From Afipia massiliensis (GTDB lineage Bacteria; Pseudomonadota; Alphaproteobacteria; Rhizobiales; Xanthobacteraceae): a DNA stretch of 64,000 bases. Below are positions 43,531-52,575 of the stretch, one piece after another; position 1 is the stretch's first letter; every line of letters starts with the position of its first letter. Under the pieces are notes generated by a model that did no database searches, had not been told where the DNA came from, and worked only from the letters and a program-made list of their open reading frames with translations. The DNA lies in the NCBI RefSeq assembly GCF_014203115.1, contig NZ_JACHIJ010000005.1:496001-560000 (forward strand), read 5' to 3'. The translations under genes and the position numbers were made by a program.

Positions 43531-46500
43531 TCTGCAGCCTCCAGGCCGGGTGTGGTTGCGTCGAGCGGCGTATCGAGCCAGTCGATGTTTGCCATCTTGC
43601 GAACGACGACGAATTCATCGCGGTTCGAGCCGACGGTTCCGTAGTAGTTGAAGCCGTACGCCTGCTGGACGTATCCGCCGATCATGTGCGTTGGTTTGAG
43701 CACGATACGGGTCACGGAGTTGTGGATACCGCCGCGCTGACCGGTCTGCTCGGAGCCGGGCACGTTCACGATCTTCTCCTGGGCATGGTACATCATGCAC
43801 ATGCCCTGCTTGACGCGCTGGGAGACCACCGCGCGCGCCACCAGTGCCCCGTTAGTGTTGAAGACCTCGATCCAGTCGTTATCGACGATGCCGGCGCCCT
43901 TCGCGTCTGTTTCGCTGATCCAGACGATCGGCCCGCCGCGCGACAGCGTGAGCATCAGCAGGTTGTCGGTGTAGGTGGAGTGAATGCCCCATTTCTGGTG
44001 CGGCGTGAGGAAGTTCAGCACCATCGTCTTATTGCCGTTCGGCTTGCGGTCGATCACGGGATTGACCGACTTGGTGTCGATCGGCGGCCGATAGACGCAG
44101 AAGCCCTCGCCAAAGGCCCGCATCCACAGGTGATCCTGATAGAGTTGTTGACGCCCGGTGAGCGTGCGCCAGGGGATCAATTCGTGGACGTTCGTATAAC
44201 AGGCGTTGTAGCAGACCTTTTCCGACTCCAGTCCGGACCAGATCGGCGACGAGATGATCTTGCGCGGCTGCGCGACCACATCCCGGAAGCGAATCTTCTC
44301 ATCCTCCTTCGGGATCGCGAGATGGGCATGATCGCGACCAGTGAATCCGCCGAGCGAATTCCAAGCCTTGACCGCAACCTCGCCGTTGGTTTCAGGCGCG
44401 AGGCTCAGGAGGACTTCGCAGGCATCGATGTCTGTATCGATGCGCGCGAGACCTTTGCTCGGCCCCTCCTCGGTCACCACGCCATTCAGGTGTTTGAGCA
44501 GATCGACCTCATGCTCGGTGTTCCAACTCATGCCCTTGCCGCCGTTGCCGAGCTTCTCCATCAGCGGTCCGAGCGACGTAAACTGCTTGTAGATGTTCGG
44601 ATAGTCGCGATCCACCACGGTGACCGCCGGCATGGTCTTGCCGGGGATCGGATCGATCTCGCCCTTCTTCCAGTCCTTCACGTCGAAGGGCTGTGCTATC
44701 TCGCCCGCCGTATCATGCATGATCGGAGTGAGAACGACATCCTTTTCCACGCCCAGCACTTCGGGCGCCACCTTGGAAAACGATTTGGCGATACCCTTGT
44801 AGATCTCCCAGTCGCTGCGCGACTCCCACACCGGATCGATCGCCGCCGTCAGCGGATGAATGAACGGATGCATATCGGAGGTATTGAGATCGTTCTTCTC
44901 GTACCAAGTCGCCGTCGGCAACACGATATCCGAATACATACAGGTCGTGGACATGCGGAAGTCGAGCGTGACCAAAAGATCAAGTTTGCCTTCCGGCGCT
45001 TCTTCGTGCCAGACGACTTCGCTCGGCTTCTTTTTGCCGTCCTCGCCGAGATCCTTGCCCATCACCCCGTGGCTGGTACCAAGCAGATGCTTCAGGAAAT
45101 ATTCGTGACCCTTGCCGGACGCTCCCAGAAGGTTGGAGCGCCAGACAAACATGTTGCGCGGCCAGTTCTTTGGATTATCCGGATCGTCGCACGCAAGCTT
45201 CAACTCGCCTGATTTGAGAGCCTTCGCGACATAATCCTTGGCTTCCAGGCCAGATGCCGCGGCCCGCTTTGACACTTCGATCGGATTGGCCTGAAGCTGC
45301 GGCGCGGATGGCAGCCAGCCCATGCGCTCGGCACGCACATTATAGTCGATCAGCGCACCATCCCACGGACCTGCTGGCGCCGTCGGCGACAGAACTTCCT
45401 TCACGTCGAGCGTCTCATAGCGCCACTGATCGGTGTGAGCGTAGAACGCCGAGGTCGAATTCATCTGGCGCGGCGGACGGCTCCAGTCGAGGCCGAAGGC
45501 GAGCGGCAGCCACCCGCTTTGCGGGCGCAGCTTCTCCTGCCCGACATAGTGCGACCAGCCACCGCCAGATTGGCCCACGCATCCGCACATCACCAGCATG
45601 TTGATGATGCCACGGTAGTTCATATCCATGTGGTACCAGTGGTTCAACCCGGCACCGACGATCACCATCGAGCGCCCGCCCGTCTTCTCGGCGTTCAAAG
45701 CAAATTCTCGCGCCACCGTGATGATCTGATCGCGCGGCACACCGGTGATCTTTTCCGCCCAAGCCGGCGTGTAGGGCTCCACGTCGTTGTAGTTTGCGGC
45801 GATATGCGCACCGCCCAGACCGCGATCGACACCGTAGTTGGCGACGAACAGATCGAACACAGATGCGACGAGTGTTTCGCCGTCCGCCAGCTGGAGCGCC
45901 TTCACCGGCACGTTACGCATCAGCACGTCAGGATGATCGGTGCCAAGGAAATGATCGTGCTCGCGGTTGCCGAAATACGGAAAGCCGACTGAAGCAACGT
46001 CATCCTGGATGTCCATCAGCGACAGCCGGAGTTTCGTCTCCCGCCCATCCGCCGTTCTCTCCTCGAGATTCCAGTTACCCTTCTCGCCCCAGCGGAAACC
46101 GATCGTTCCATTCGGAGCGACGATCTCACCGGAATTCTCGTCATAGGCGACGGTCTTCCATTCCGGGTTATTGGTTTCACCCAATGTGGTGTCGAAGTCG
46201 GACGCACGTATAAAGCGCTCCGGCACATAGTACTCACCCTGCTTCACCAGACGCACCAGCATAGGCATGTCAGTGTATTGCCGCGCATAGTCGTTGAAGT
46301 ACTTGGCCTGCCGATCGATGTGGAATTCGCGCAAGATGACATGACCCATCGCCATGGCGAGGGCGGCATCGGTGCCCTGCTTCGGCGAAACCCATAGATC
46401 GGCGAATTTAGACGCTTCCGAATAATCCGGACAGATCACGACGCTCTTGGCGCCCTTGTAGCGAACCTCGGTGTAAAAATGAGCATCCGGCGTACGCGTC

Positions 46501-47273
46501 TGCGGAACGTTGGAGCCCCACAGGATGAGAAAGCCCGAATTGTACCAATCGGCGCTTTCCGGCACGTCGGTCTGTTCGCCCCATGTCTGCGGCGATGCCG
46601 GCGGCAGGTCGCAATACCAGTCGTAGAACGACATGCACACGCCACCGAGCAGAGAAAGATACCGCGCGCCGGCGGCATAGCTCACCATGGACATCGCCGG
46701 AATCGGTGAGAAGCCGAAAATGCGATCCGGCCCGTAGCTCTTCACGGTGTAGGCATTCGCGGCTGCGACGATCTCGTTGACCTCGTCCCAGCTTGCGCGC
46801 ACGAAGCCGCCAAGACCGCGCTTCTTGACATAGGAGGCGCGCTTGTCAGGATTCTCAACGATCGACTTCCATGCCGCTACCGGCGTCATCATCACCCGGG
46901 CGTCGCGCCACAGCTTCAGCAGCCGGGAACGCACCAGCGGATATTTCACGCGGTTTCCGGAGTAAAGATACCAGCTATAGCTTGCGCCCCGCGCGCATCC
47001 GCGCGGCTCGTGATTTGGCAGATCAGGCCGCGTCCGCGGATAATCGGTCTGCTGGGTTTCCCAGGTGACGATGCCGCCTTTGACGTAGACTTTCCACGAA
47101 CAAGACCCCGTGCAATTGACGCCGTGCGTGGAGCGAACGATCTTGTCGTGCTGCCAGCGCTTCCGATAGCCGTCCTCCCACGATCTGTCCTCGGTGGTCG
47201 TGATGCCGTGACCGCCGGAAAATTCGGCTTTGGCTCGCGTAAAGAACGTAAGCCTGTCAAGGAAATGGCTCAT
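43527..47273 (-). CDS. narG: NarG, catalytic subunit of membrane-bound nitrate reductase
   Basis: The 1248-residue molybdenum enzyme reduces nitrate to nitrite on the cytoplasmic side. The N-terminal FS0 cluster ligands are His50, Cys54 and Cys58 (STHGVNCTGSCSWK) with a further Cys in EPRGCARGASY. The family segment PAMSMVSYAAGARYLSLLGG is present. Length and order are standard, and there is no Tat signal. It follows narK by 11 bp. Confidence 0.97.
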   Translation of the reverse strand: MSHFLDRLTFFTRAKAEFSGGHGITTTEDRSWEDGYRKRWQHDKIVRSTHGVNCTGSCSWKVYVKGGIVTWETQQTDYPRTRPDLPNHEPRGCARGASYSWYLYSGNRVKYPLVRSRLLKLWRDARVMMTPVAAWKSIVENPDKRASYVKKRGLGGFVRASWDEVNEIVAAANAYTVKSYGPDRIFGFSPIPAMSMVSYAAGARYLSLLGGVCMSFYDWYCDLPPASPQTWGEQTDVPESADWYNSGFLILWGSNVPQTRTPDAHFYTEVRYKGAKSVVICPDYSEASKFADLWVSPKQGTDAALAMAMGHVILREFHIDRQAKYFNDYARQYTDMPMLVRLVKQGEYYVPERFIRASDFDTTLGETNNPEWKTVAYDENSGEIVAPNGTIGFRWGEKGNWNLEERTADGRETKLRLSLMDIQDDVASVGFPYFGNREHDHFLGTDHPDVLMRNVPVKALQLADGETLVASVFDLFVANYGVDRGLGGAHIAANYNDVEPYTPAWAEKITGVPRDQIITVAREFALNAEKTGGRSMVIVGAGLNHWYHMDMNYRGIINMLVMCGCVGQSGGGWSHYVGQEKLRPQSGWLPLAFGLDWSRPPRQMNSTSAFYAHTDQWRYETLDVKEVLSPTAPAGPWDGALIDYNVRAERMGWLPSAPQLQANPIEVSKRAAASGLEAKDYVAKALKSGELKLACDDPDNPKNWPRNMFVWRSNLLGASGKGHEYFLKHLLGTSHGVMGKDLGEDGKKKPSEVVWHEEAPEGKLDLLVTLDFRMSTTCMYSDIVLPTATWYEKNDLNTSDMHPFIHPLTAAIDPVWESRSDWEIYKGIAKSFSKVAPEVLGVEKDVVLTPIMHDTAGEIAQPFDVKDWKKGEIDPIPGKTMPAVTVVDRDYPNIYKQFTSLGPLMEKLGNGGKGMSWNTEHEVDLLKHLNGVVTEEGPSKGLARIDTDIDACEVLLSLAPETNGEVAVKAWNSLGGFTGRDHAHLAIPKEDEKIRFRDVVAQPRKIISSPIWSGLESEKVCYNACYTNVHELIPWRTLTGRQQLYQDHLWMRAFGEGFCVYRPPIDTKSVNPVIDRKPNGNKTMVLNFLTPHQKWGIHSTYTDNLLMLTLSRGGPIVWISETDAKGAGIVDNDWIEVFNTNGALVARAVVSQRVKQGMCMMYHAQEKIVNVPGSEQTGQRGGIHNSVTRIVLKPTHMIGGYVQQAYGFNYYGTVGSNRDEFVVVRKMANIDWLDTPLDATTPGLEAAE

Positions 47274-47284
47274 CGTTTTTCTCC

Positions 47285-50029
47285 TTACTGAGCTGGCTGT
47301 GGGACGGACGTTGTTACGCCACGCCGTTCGATGTCATGAAGCAGGCCGCCTCTGCGAGTGTAGACGGCCCAGGTGATCAGTACGCACGTCACATAGAAGA
47401 TGAAGAAAGCCCACAGCGCAGCCTGTACGCCGCCGGTGAGATCGATCGACGTTCCGTAGGATTTCGGAATGAAGAATGCGCCGAATGCAGCAATCGCCGA
47501 AGTGAAGCCCGTAATCGCGGCCGACTCTTTCTCCGCTTGACGCATGCGCGTCGTGACGTCAGCTCCTGGCATCAAGCGGTCAATCTCCTTGCGCATGATG
47601 TTCGGGATCATCTGGAAGGTCGATGCGTTGCCGACGCCCGTCGCAAAGAACAGAAACAGGAACATGGCGAAGAAGCCCCAGAACGCGCCCGGCTGATCCT
47701 TGATACCGAGAAAATAGAGAATCCCGACGACGCCCATCATCATCGCCACGAACACCCACAGCGTGACGCGGCCTCCGCCCCATTTGTCGGAGATCCAGCC
47801 GGTGGCCGACCGGGACAAGGCACCCACCAGCGGTCCCAGGAACACGAACGGCATTGCATCGATCGCCGGAAACTGCGTCTTCGCCAGCAGCGGGAAGCCC
47901 GCCGCATAACCGATGAACGAGCCGAAGGTGCCAGTATAAAGCCAGCACATAATCCAGTTATGCTTGCGTTTGAATATCACGACCTGATCCGCGAACGAGG
48001 CCTTCGCCGAAGCAATGTCGTTCATTCCGAACCAGGCGGCGAAGGCACTCGCCGCGATAAACGGCACCCAGATGAAGCCGGCATTCTGCAACCAGAGCGG
48101 CGCCTGCTGCGTGCCGCTTGTCACCATCGCCGGATCGCCGCCGAACCAGCCGAACACGCCCGCGGTGATCACGAGCGGCACCACGAACTGCACGGTGCTG
48201 ACCCCGAGATTGCCGAGTCCGGCGTTGAGCGCGAGCGCATTCCCCTTTTCGGAACGCGGGAAGAAGAACGAGATGTTCGCCATCGAAGAAGCGAAGTTTC
48301 CTCCGCCCAGCCCGCACAACAGCGCCAGCACGAGGAAAAGGGCATAAGGAGTCGACGGGTTCTGCACGGCATAGCCGATGCCGACAGCCGGGATCATCAA
48401 CGACCAAGTCGCGAGCGTCGTCCACAGCCGTCCGCCGAAGATCGGCACCATGAACGAATAGAAGATGCGCAGCACCGCACCGGAAATACCTGGCAACGCA
48501 GCCAGCCAAAACAACTCCGCCGTGGTGAACTTGAAGCCGACCGCTGGCAGCTTCGCCACGACCACCGACCATACCTGCCAGATCGCGAACGACAGCAGCA
48601 GCGAAGGGATCGATATCCATAAGTTGCGCCGCGCGATGGCGCGCCCCGTCGTATCCCAGAACGTCTTGTCCTCAGGACGCCAGTCGGTCAACACCACGCC
48701 GGACAGAGCGCCGACATGTTCCGGCTTGTGGATTTCTTCCATTTCAGGGAATTCGGGCAACTTTCTCAGTGCCTCGCCCGAAACACCGCGCTCCATCTGC
48801 CGGATGGCAAGATGCATCCAGGCAAGCGAGGCTGCGACCAGGACGAACAGCAGCATGAAACAGCTCGTCCACAACCCGGTGAGGTCGTTAAGCGCACCGA
48901 ACACAATCGGAAGCACAAAGCCGCCGAGGCCGCCGATCATCCCGACGAGGCCGCCAACCGCACCAACATGCTTGGGATAATAGACCGGGATGTGCTTGAA
49001 GACGGCCGCCTTGCCAAGCGCCATGAAGAAGCCAAGCACGAACACAGTGACGGTGAAGGGCACGAGGCCCATTTCCATATGAAAACTCACCGGCCCGGAC
49101 ACGGTCCGCACGATGTAATCGGCCGGCGGATAGGACAGGATGAACGTACAAAGAACGCCGACGAGGAGTGTCCAGTACATCACCCGGCGCGCGCCATACC
49201 GATCCGACAGGTGTCCGCCATATGCGCGGAACACGCTGGCGGGAAACGAGAACATGGCCGCGACCATGCCCGCGGTTTTGATGTTCACGCCGTAAACGTT
49301 AATCAGATACTGCGGCAACCACAGCGAAAGAGCGACGAACGCGCCGAAAACGAAGAAGTAGTAAAGCGCAAAGCGCCAAACCTGAATATTTTTGAGAGAT
49401 TCGAGTTCCAGCCACGCGCTCTTCGGTTTCTCATGATTTTTCCGGCGCGCGAGCACAACCGGATCTTCTTCCGAGAACAGCCAGAAGATAATGGCCATCG
49501 CGCCAATCGCCAGCGCCCACACCTGCGCAACGGTTTGCCATCCATAAGCAACCAGCACGAACGGCGCCACGAATTTTGTGACTGCAGCGCCGACATTGCC
49601 CGCGCCGAAGATGCCAAGCGCCGTACCCTGCTTACCTGCTGGGTAGAAGCGCGAGACGTAGGCGACGCCGACCGCAAACGAGCCACCGGCTATGCCGACG
49701 AAGAGCGCGGCGATCAGAAACTGCGGATAGGTATGCGCCCATGTCAGCAGATAGGTGGCAATCGCAGCCGCCAGCATCACAACGGTGTAGATGCGCCTGC
49801 CACCGTACTGGTCGGTCCACACACCGAGGACCAGCCGAATTAGCGATCCGCTCAAGATGGGCGTGCCAACCAGAAGTCCGAATTGGGTTTCGTTAAGGCC
49901 CAGATCCTGCTTGATGCGGATGCCGATGATCGAGAAGATCGTCCAAACTGCAAAGCAGATCGTGAAAGCAATGGTCGAAAGCCAAAGCGCCCGACCTGGA
50001 GCCGTACCGACTGGACTTGACCCGCTCAT
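47285..50029 (-). CDS. narK: NarK, fused two-domain nitrate/nitrite transporter
   Basis: The 914-residue protein joins two 12-helix MFS units, as in Paracoccus and related denitrifiers. The first (about residues 1-420) shows GIAGGSFAVGVAYVSRFYPA. The second (about 460-914) shows CGLGGGNFASSMANISFFFP. These are the nitrate-signature regions. By family precedent one half imports nitrate with protons and the other exchanges nitrate for nitrite. It is the first gene of the operon, with a FixK/NarR-type box 63 bp upstream. Confidence 0.95.
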   Translation of the reverse strand: MSGSSPVGTAPGRALWLSTIAFTICFAVWTIFSIIGIRIKQDLGLNETQFGLLVGTPILSGSLIRLVLGVWTDQYGGRRIYTVVMLAAAIATYLLTWAHTYPQFLIAALFVGIAGGSFAVGVAYVSRFYPAGKQGTALGIFGAGNVGAAVTKFVAPFVLVAYGWQTVAQVWALAIGAMAIIFWLFSEEDPVVLARRKNHEKPKSAWLELESLKNIQVWRFALYYFFVFGAFVALSLWLPQYLINVYGVNIKTAGMVAAMFSFPASVFRAYGGHLSDRYGARRVMYWTLLVGVLCTFILSYPPADYIVRTVSGPVSFHMEMGLVPFTVTVFVLGFFMALGKAAVFKHIPVYYPKHVGAVGGLVGMIGGLGGFVLPIVFGALNDLTGLWTSCFMLLFVLVAASLAWMHLAIRQMERGVSGEALRKLPEFPEMEEIHKPEHVGALSGVVLTDWRPEDKTFWDTTGRAIARRNLWISIPSLLLSFAIWQVWSVVVAKLPAVGFKFTTAELFWLAALPGISGAVLRIFYSFMVPIFGGRLWTTLATWSLMIPAVGIGYAVQNPSTPYALFLVLALLCGLGGGNFASSMANISFFFPRSEKGNALALNAGLGNLGVSTVQFVVPLVITAGVFGWFGGDPAMVTSGTQQAPLWLQNAGFIWVPFIAASAFAAWFGMNDIASAKASFADQVVIFKRKHNWIMCWLYTGTFGSFIGYAAGFPLLAKTQFPAIDAMPFVFLGPLVGALSRSATGWISDKWGGGRVTLWVFVAMMMGVVGILYFLGIKDQPGAFWGFFAMFLFLFFATGVGNASTFQMIPNIMRKEIDRLMPGADVTTRMRQAEKESAAITGFTSAIAAFGAFFIPKSYGTSIDLTGGVQAALWAFFIFYVTCVLITWAVYTRRGGLLHDIERRGVTTSVPQPAQ

Positions 50030-50085
50030 AGTGCATCCCCAAAACCCGTATGGGTTGGAGATCGCCTCTTGAGGCCGGAATTGAT

Positions 50086-50099
50086 TTGCGCTGGATCAA
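50086..50099 (-). promoter_or_regulatory. FixK/FNR-type box TTGCGCTGGATCAA upstream of narK
   Basis: The site is centred 63 bp before the narK ATG. A second TTGAT begins just ahead of it (50081), so two overlapping half-site pairs exist. FNR, FixK and the divergent NarR-like regulator are all possible binders. Confidence 0.65.
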
Positions 50100-50189
50100 G
50101 CTGGGGCCGGTCAGCGGTGACTTATATGAAAATAGGCATTGCTGCTTGATGTTTTGTGCATTGCGAAATGACGTTTGTTGCATTTTGAA

Positions 50190-50203
50190 TTGATAAACAT
50201 CAC
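50190..50203 (+). promoter_or_regulatory. FNR-like site TTGATAAACATCAC
   Basis: Nine of ten FNR consensus positions match. It is 29 bp before the start of the Crp/Fnr gene and so would overlap its promoter, which fits repression or autoregulation. Confidence 0.5.
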
Positions 50204-50231
50204 AATCCATCAGCGACCCTGAAGCGGAGCG

Positions 50232-50936
50232 ATGCCATTGCGTCCCCATGAACTCCAACAGTTGCGGAAATTGCCGCTGTTTGCCGAAATGAGTCTAGAG
50301 AATCTGGAGCGTCTGCTGGATGCTGCATTGCTTCAGCAATTTCCAGCCGGTGTCGTCCTGATCCATGAAGGCGATCAGGCCGACTTCCTTCATGTGCTGA
50401 TCGACGGCCTCGCCGAGATTTACACCGAGCAGGATGGTGGAGAGTGGGGGATCTCACTGGTCAATCCGGTGTCGACTTTCATTCTTGCAGCCATCGTCAG
50501 CGACCAACCCTATTTGAATTCGGCAAGAACGCTGGTTGAATCACGCGTTCTGCTGATTCCCGCAAAGCGAGCCCGTGAGATTTTCGATCAGGACGTCGCC
50601 TTTGCCCGCATGGTCGCAAAAGAACTTGCGCTCGCTTACCGCGGATCGGTCAAGAAACTCAAAGGATACATGGCACGGTCGAGCGTCGAACGGCTGGCCA
50701 ACTGGATATTGGCCGAGGCTCAGAAGGACATTGATCAAGGAAATGTCGTGATTCCATTCGACCGCGGCACGCTGGCGTCACACATTGGCACCACGCGGGA
50801 AAACCTATCGCGAAGCCTTGCGTATCTAACCGAGTACGGTGTGCGGATTCGAGGACGTGAGATTGTCATGGACGACAAGGAGCAACTCGCTGTCTTCGCG
50901 CGTCCGCAGCGACTCATCGACGATCCGACATCGTAA
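50232..50936 (+). CDS. NarR-like Crp/Fnr regulator
   Basis: The 234-residue protein has the Crp/Fnr fold without cysteines. The recognition helix is IGTTRENLSRSLAYLTEYG, a pattern different from the other three Crp/Fnr proteins here. It is transcribed divergently from narKGHJI, the place of NarR in Paracoccus, which activates nar genes in response to nitrate or nitrite. The NarR name is by position and is therefore tentative. Confidence 0.82.
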   Translation: MPLRPHELQQLRKLPLFAEMSLENLERLLDAALLQQFPAGVVLIHEGDQADFLHVLIDGLAEIYTEQDGGEWGISLVNPVSTFILAAIVSDQPYLNSARTLVESRVLLIPAKRAREIFDQDVAFARMVAKELALAYRGSVKKLKGYMARSSVERLANWILAEAQKDIDQGNVVIPFDRGTLASHIGTTRENLSRSLAYLTEYGVRIRGREIVMDDKEQLAVFARPQRLIDDPTS

Positions 50937-51033
50937 GCGCCCGCACCGCAGTCAGCACGATGCAAGAGCTCTTTCGCGGGAAACTAGGCCCCCGCCATAC
51001 TTGATTTATTGCGACATATGACACATATTTAAG

Positions 51034-51045
51034 TGACACGTGTCA
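51034..51045 (+). promoter_or_regulatory. Operator candidate TGACACGTGTCA of the Xre/RES module
   Basis: This 12-base perfect palindrome lies 13 bp before the antitoxin start. A related half-site (TGACACAT) is 15 bp upstream at 51019, giving a tandem arrangement typical of autoregulated toxin-antitoxin promoters. Confidence 0.55.
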
Positions 51046-51058
51046 GAGGGGCGCCACC

Positions 51059-51544
51059 ATGGCCGTCGCCGCCGAAAAACCGGGTTCGAAAGGGCCAGGG
51101 GATCACTTGCAGAAAGTGGCCGAACTGCTTGGCGGGCCGCGCATCCTGTCGCGCCCCATCACAAGCTCCCTCGACGCCCATGAGCTGTTGGTGCATGGGC
51201 TGCCCGGATCCGCGCTGAACCACCTCATTCACGGACTCCTCGTGATTCACAAGACGGACTCGCTGGAAAAAGCCGTCGGAATGAGCCTTCGCACCTTTCA
51301 GCGGCGCAAGGACGCTCCCGCCAAGCCGCTCAGCCAGGAACAAAGCGGGCGAACCTGGAAGTTTGCCGAAATCCTGGCCAAGGCCACGGACGTATTCGGC
51401 TCGCAGGGAGAGGCCGAGCAGTGGCTCGAGCGTCCGGCTATCGGCCTTGACCAGCGCCGCCCGATCGACCTGCTTGCCACGCCAGCGGGCATCGAACTTG
51501 TTGAGCAATATCTCGAACGTCTCGCATACGGCGTCTATGCATGA
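51059..51544 (+). CDS. Xre/MbcA/ParS-type antitoxin
   Basis: The 161-residue protein has an N-terminal Xre-like helix-turn-helix region (LEKAVGMSLRTFQRRKDAP). Its C-terminal toxin-binding domain reads ATDVFGSQGEAEQWLERPA, then PIDLLATPAGIELVEQYLER. This is the standard partner of RES toxins. Its stop overlaps the RES gene as ATGA. Confidence 0.9.
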   Translation: MAVAAEKPGSKGPGDHLQKVAELLGGPRILSRPITSSLDAHELLVHGLPGSALNHLIHGLLVIHKTDSLEKAVGMSLRTFQRRKDAPAKPLSQEQSGRTWKFAEILAKATDVFGSQGEAEQWLERPAIGLDQRRPIDLLATPAGIELVEQYLERLAYGVYA

Positions 51545-52065
51545 CGCCTTTGCCAGTGCCGTTGGGAGGCAGCCATCTCATCGCCTGGCGCCTCGATCAG
51601 GCGCGCTTCGCGCCGACCTGCGATAGTGGCGAAGGGGCTTTCCAGTTCGGCGGCCGATGGAACAGCAAAGGTGTTCGCGTCGTCTATAGCGCCCTCGATC
51701 CCGCGACCGCGATCCTCGAAGTCGCGGTTCACAAAGGCTTCAAAGCGCTCGACACGCTGCCACATGTCCTGACCGCACTTCATGTCGTCGACGTGTCTGG
51801 CGTTCATGTGGTTCAGCCTGCCGACGTTCCCAACGTCAACTGGCTGCGGCCCGGAATCCCAAGCGCAGGACAGCAGGCGTTCGGTGATGCGCTTCTGACC
51901 AAGCACCAGTTCGTCGTCATTCCAAGCGCGGTGTCCACCCATAGCTGGAATCTGATCTTCGATCCGACCAAGGCGACAGGCGCATACCAGCAGCACATTC
52001 AGGAAGCCTTCGCACTCGATACGCGTCTCCATCTTCCGGCTTTGACGCCAGGATCATCTCCATAG
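51541..52065 (+). CDS. RES-domain toxin
   Basis: The 174-residue protein contains the RES motifs: an early Arg (AWRLDQARF), GRWNSKGVRVVYSALDPATA with the conserved Arg, Tyr and Ser-x-Asp, and ILEVAVH. Family members degrade NAD+ or act as ADP-ribosyl-type enzymes to halt growth. It follows its Xre antitoxin with a 4-base overlap, an intact type II module. Confidence 0.9.
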   Translation: MTPLPVPLGGSHLIAWRLDQARFAPTCDSGEGAFQFGGRWNSKGVRVVYSALDPATAILEVAVHKGFKALDTLPHVLTALHVVDVSGVHVVQPADVPNVNWLRPGIPSAGQQAFGDALLTKHQFVVIPSAVSTHSWNLIFDPTKATGAYQQHIQEAFALDTRLHLPALTPGSSP

Positions 52066-52501
52066 CAGCGACCGACCCAGCGCTGCCGCAAAGCGCGCCG
52101 ATATCCATCGATGCTGATATGATTAATGAGGGCCGCAATTCGATGAGGTGGTGGAAGGAAACGCTTCACCAAGCCGCCGATCATCAATGGGACGCATCTG
52201 ATGGCGGTACAAGAACAGTAGCCCGATGCCCAGTCGTTGGTGCGCTTCGGGAACATCCACGCGATAATCCGAGATTTACGTGCGCTGGATGCTCATGTTT
52301 TCAACATGATATTCCGGAAAACCATAATTTATAATCGATCAAATGTAAGGGGCGAATCTCCGTTCTTTGATTCAAAGCAAACAATGGCGGATAAAAATCC
52401 CGTAAACGACATCTGATCCAGACAGCCCAACTGCCATCCAGATCAATCTCGACAATTCATGTCAGGTCGATAGTGCACCCGCGCGACATTTGACAAATCT
52501 C
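52066..52501. other. Intergenic interval before the TonB-receptor operon
   Basis: About 435 bp without a credible gene separate the RES toxin from the promoter of the TonB-receptor operon. The 3' half becomes AT-rich (for example around 52300-52400). I see no riboswitch motif. Confidence 0.45.
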
Positions 52502-52530
52502 TTGTCATGTGGATTTTGCCATAAAAGATA
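52502..52530 (+). promoter_or_regulatory. Sigma-70-like promoter of the TonB-receptor operon
   Basis: A -35 TTGTCA (52502-52507) and a -10 AAGATA (52525-52530) are spaced by 17 bases and would start transcription near 52537, 39 bp before the ATG. The -10 lies inside the NsrR-type palindrome. Confidence 0.45.
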
Positions 52531-52550
52531 TATTTGATATGTATCTTTTA
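52522..52550 (+). promoter_or_regulatory. NsrR-type operator of the TonB/ABC/NnrS operon
   Basis: Perfect 9-base arms TAAAAGATA and TATCTTTTA flank 11 bases. The inner 23-bp unit AAGAT-N13-ATCTT matches the NsrR consensus at 20 of 23 positions by my count. It overlaps the -10 element, the expected place for a repressor. It is the best such site in the window. Confidence 0.72.
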
Positions 52551-52575
52551 GAACCGATCTAAATAATCACGCTGC

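Noticed and set aside
42148-43644. 498-codon plus-strand frame opposite narH
   Set aside because: Complementary shadow of narH, whose motifs are unmistakable on the other strand.
43455-45212. 585-codon plus-strand frame opposite narG
   Set aside because: Shadow of narG; composition is dominated by His/Arg/Asp typical of reverse-complement frames.
47336-48622. 428-codon plus-strand frame opposite narK
   Set aside because: Shadow of narK with an Arg/His-rich, low-complexity translation.
52066-52501. Riboswitch upstream of the NMT1-like transporter operon
   Set aside because: No TPP-type CTGAGA/core motif or cobalamin box was seen; the palindrome explains regulation better.
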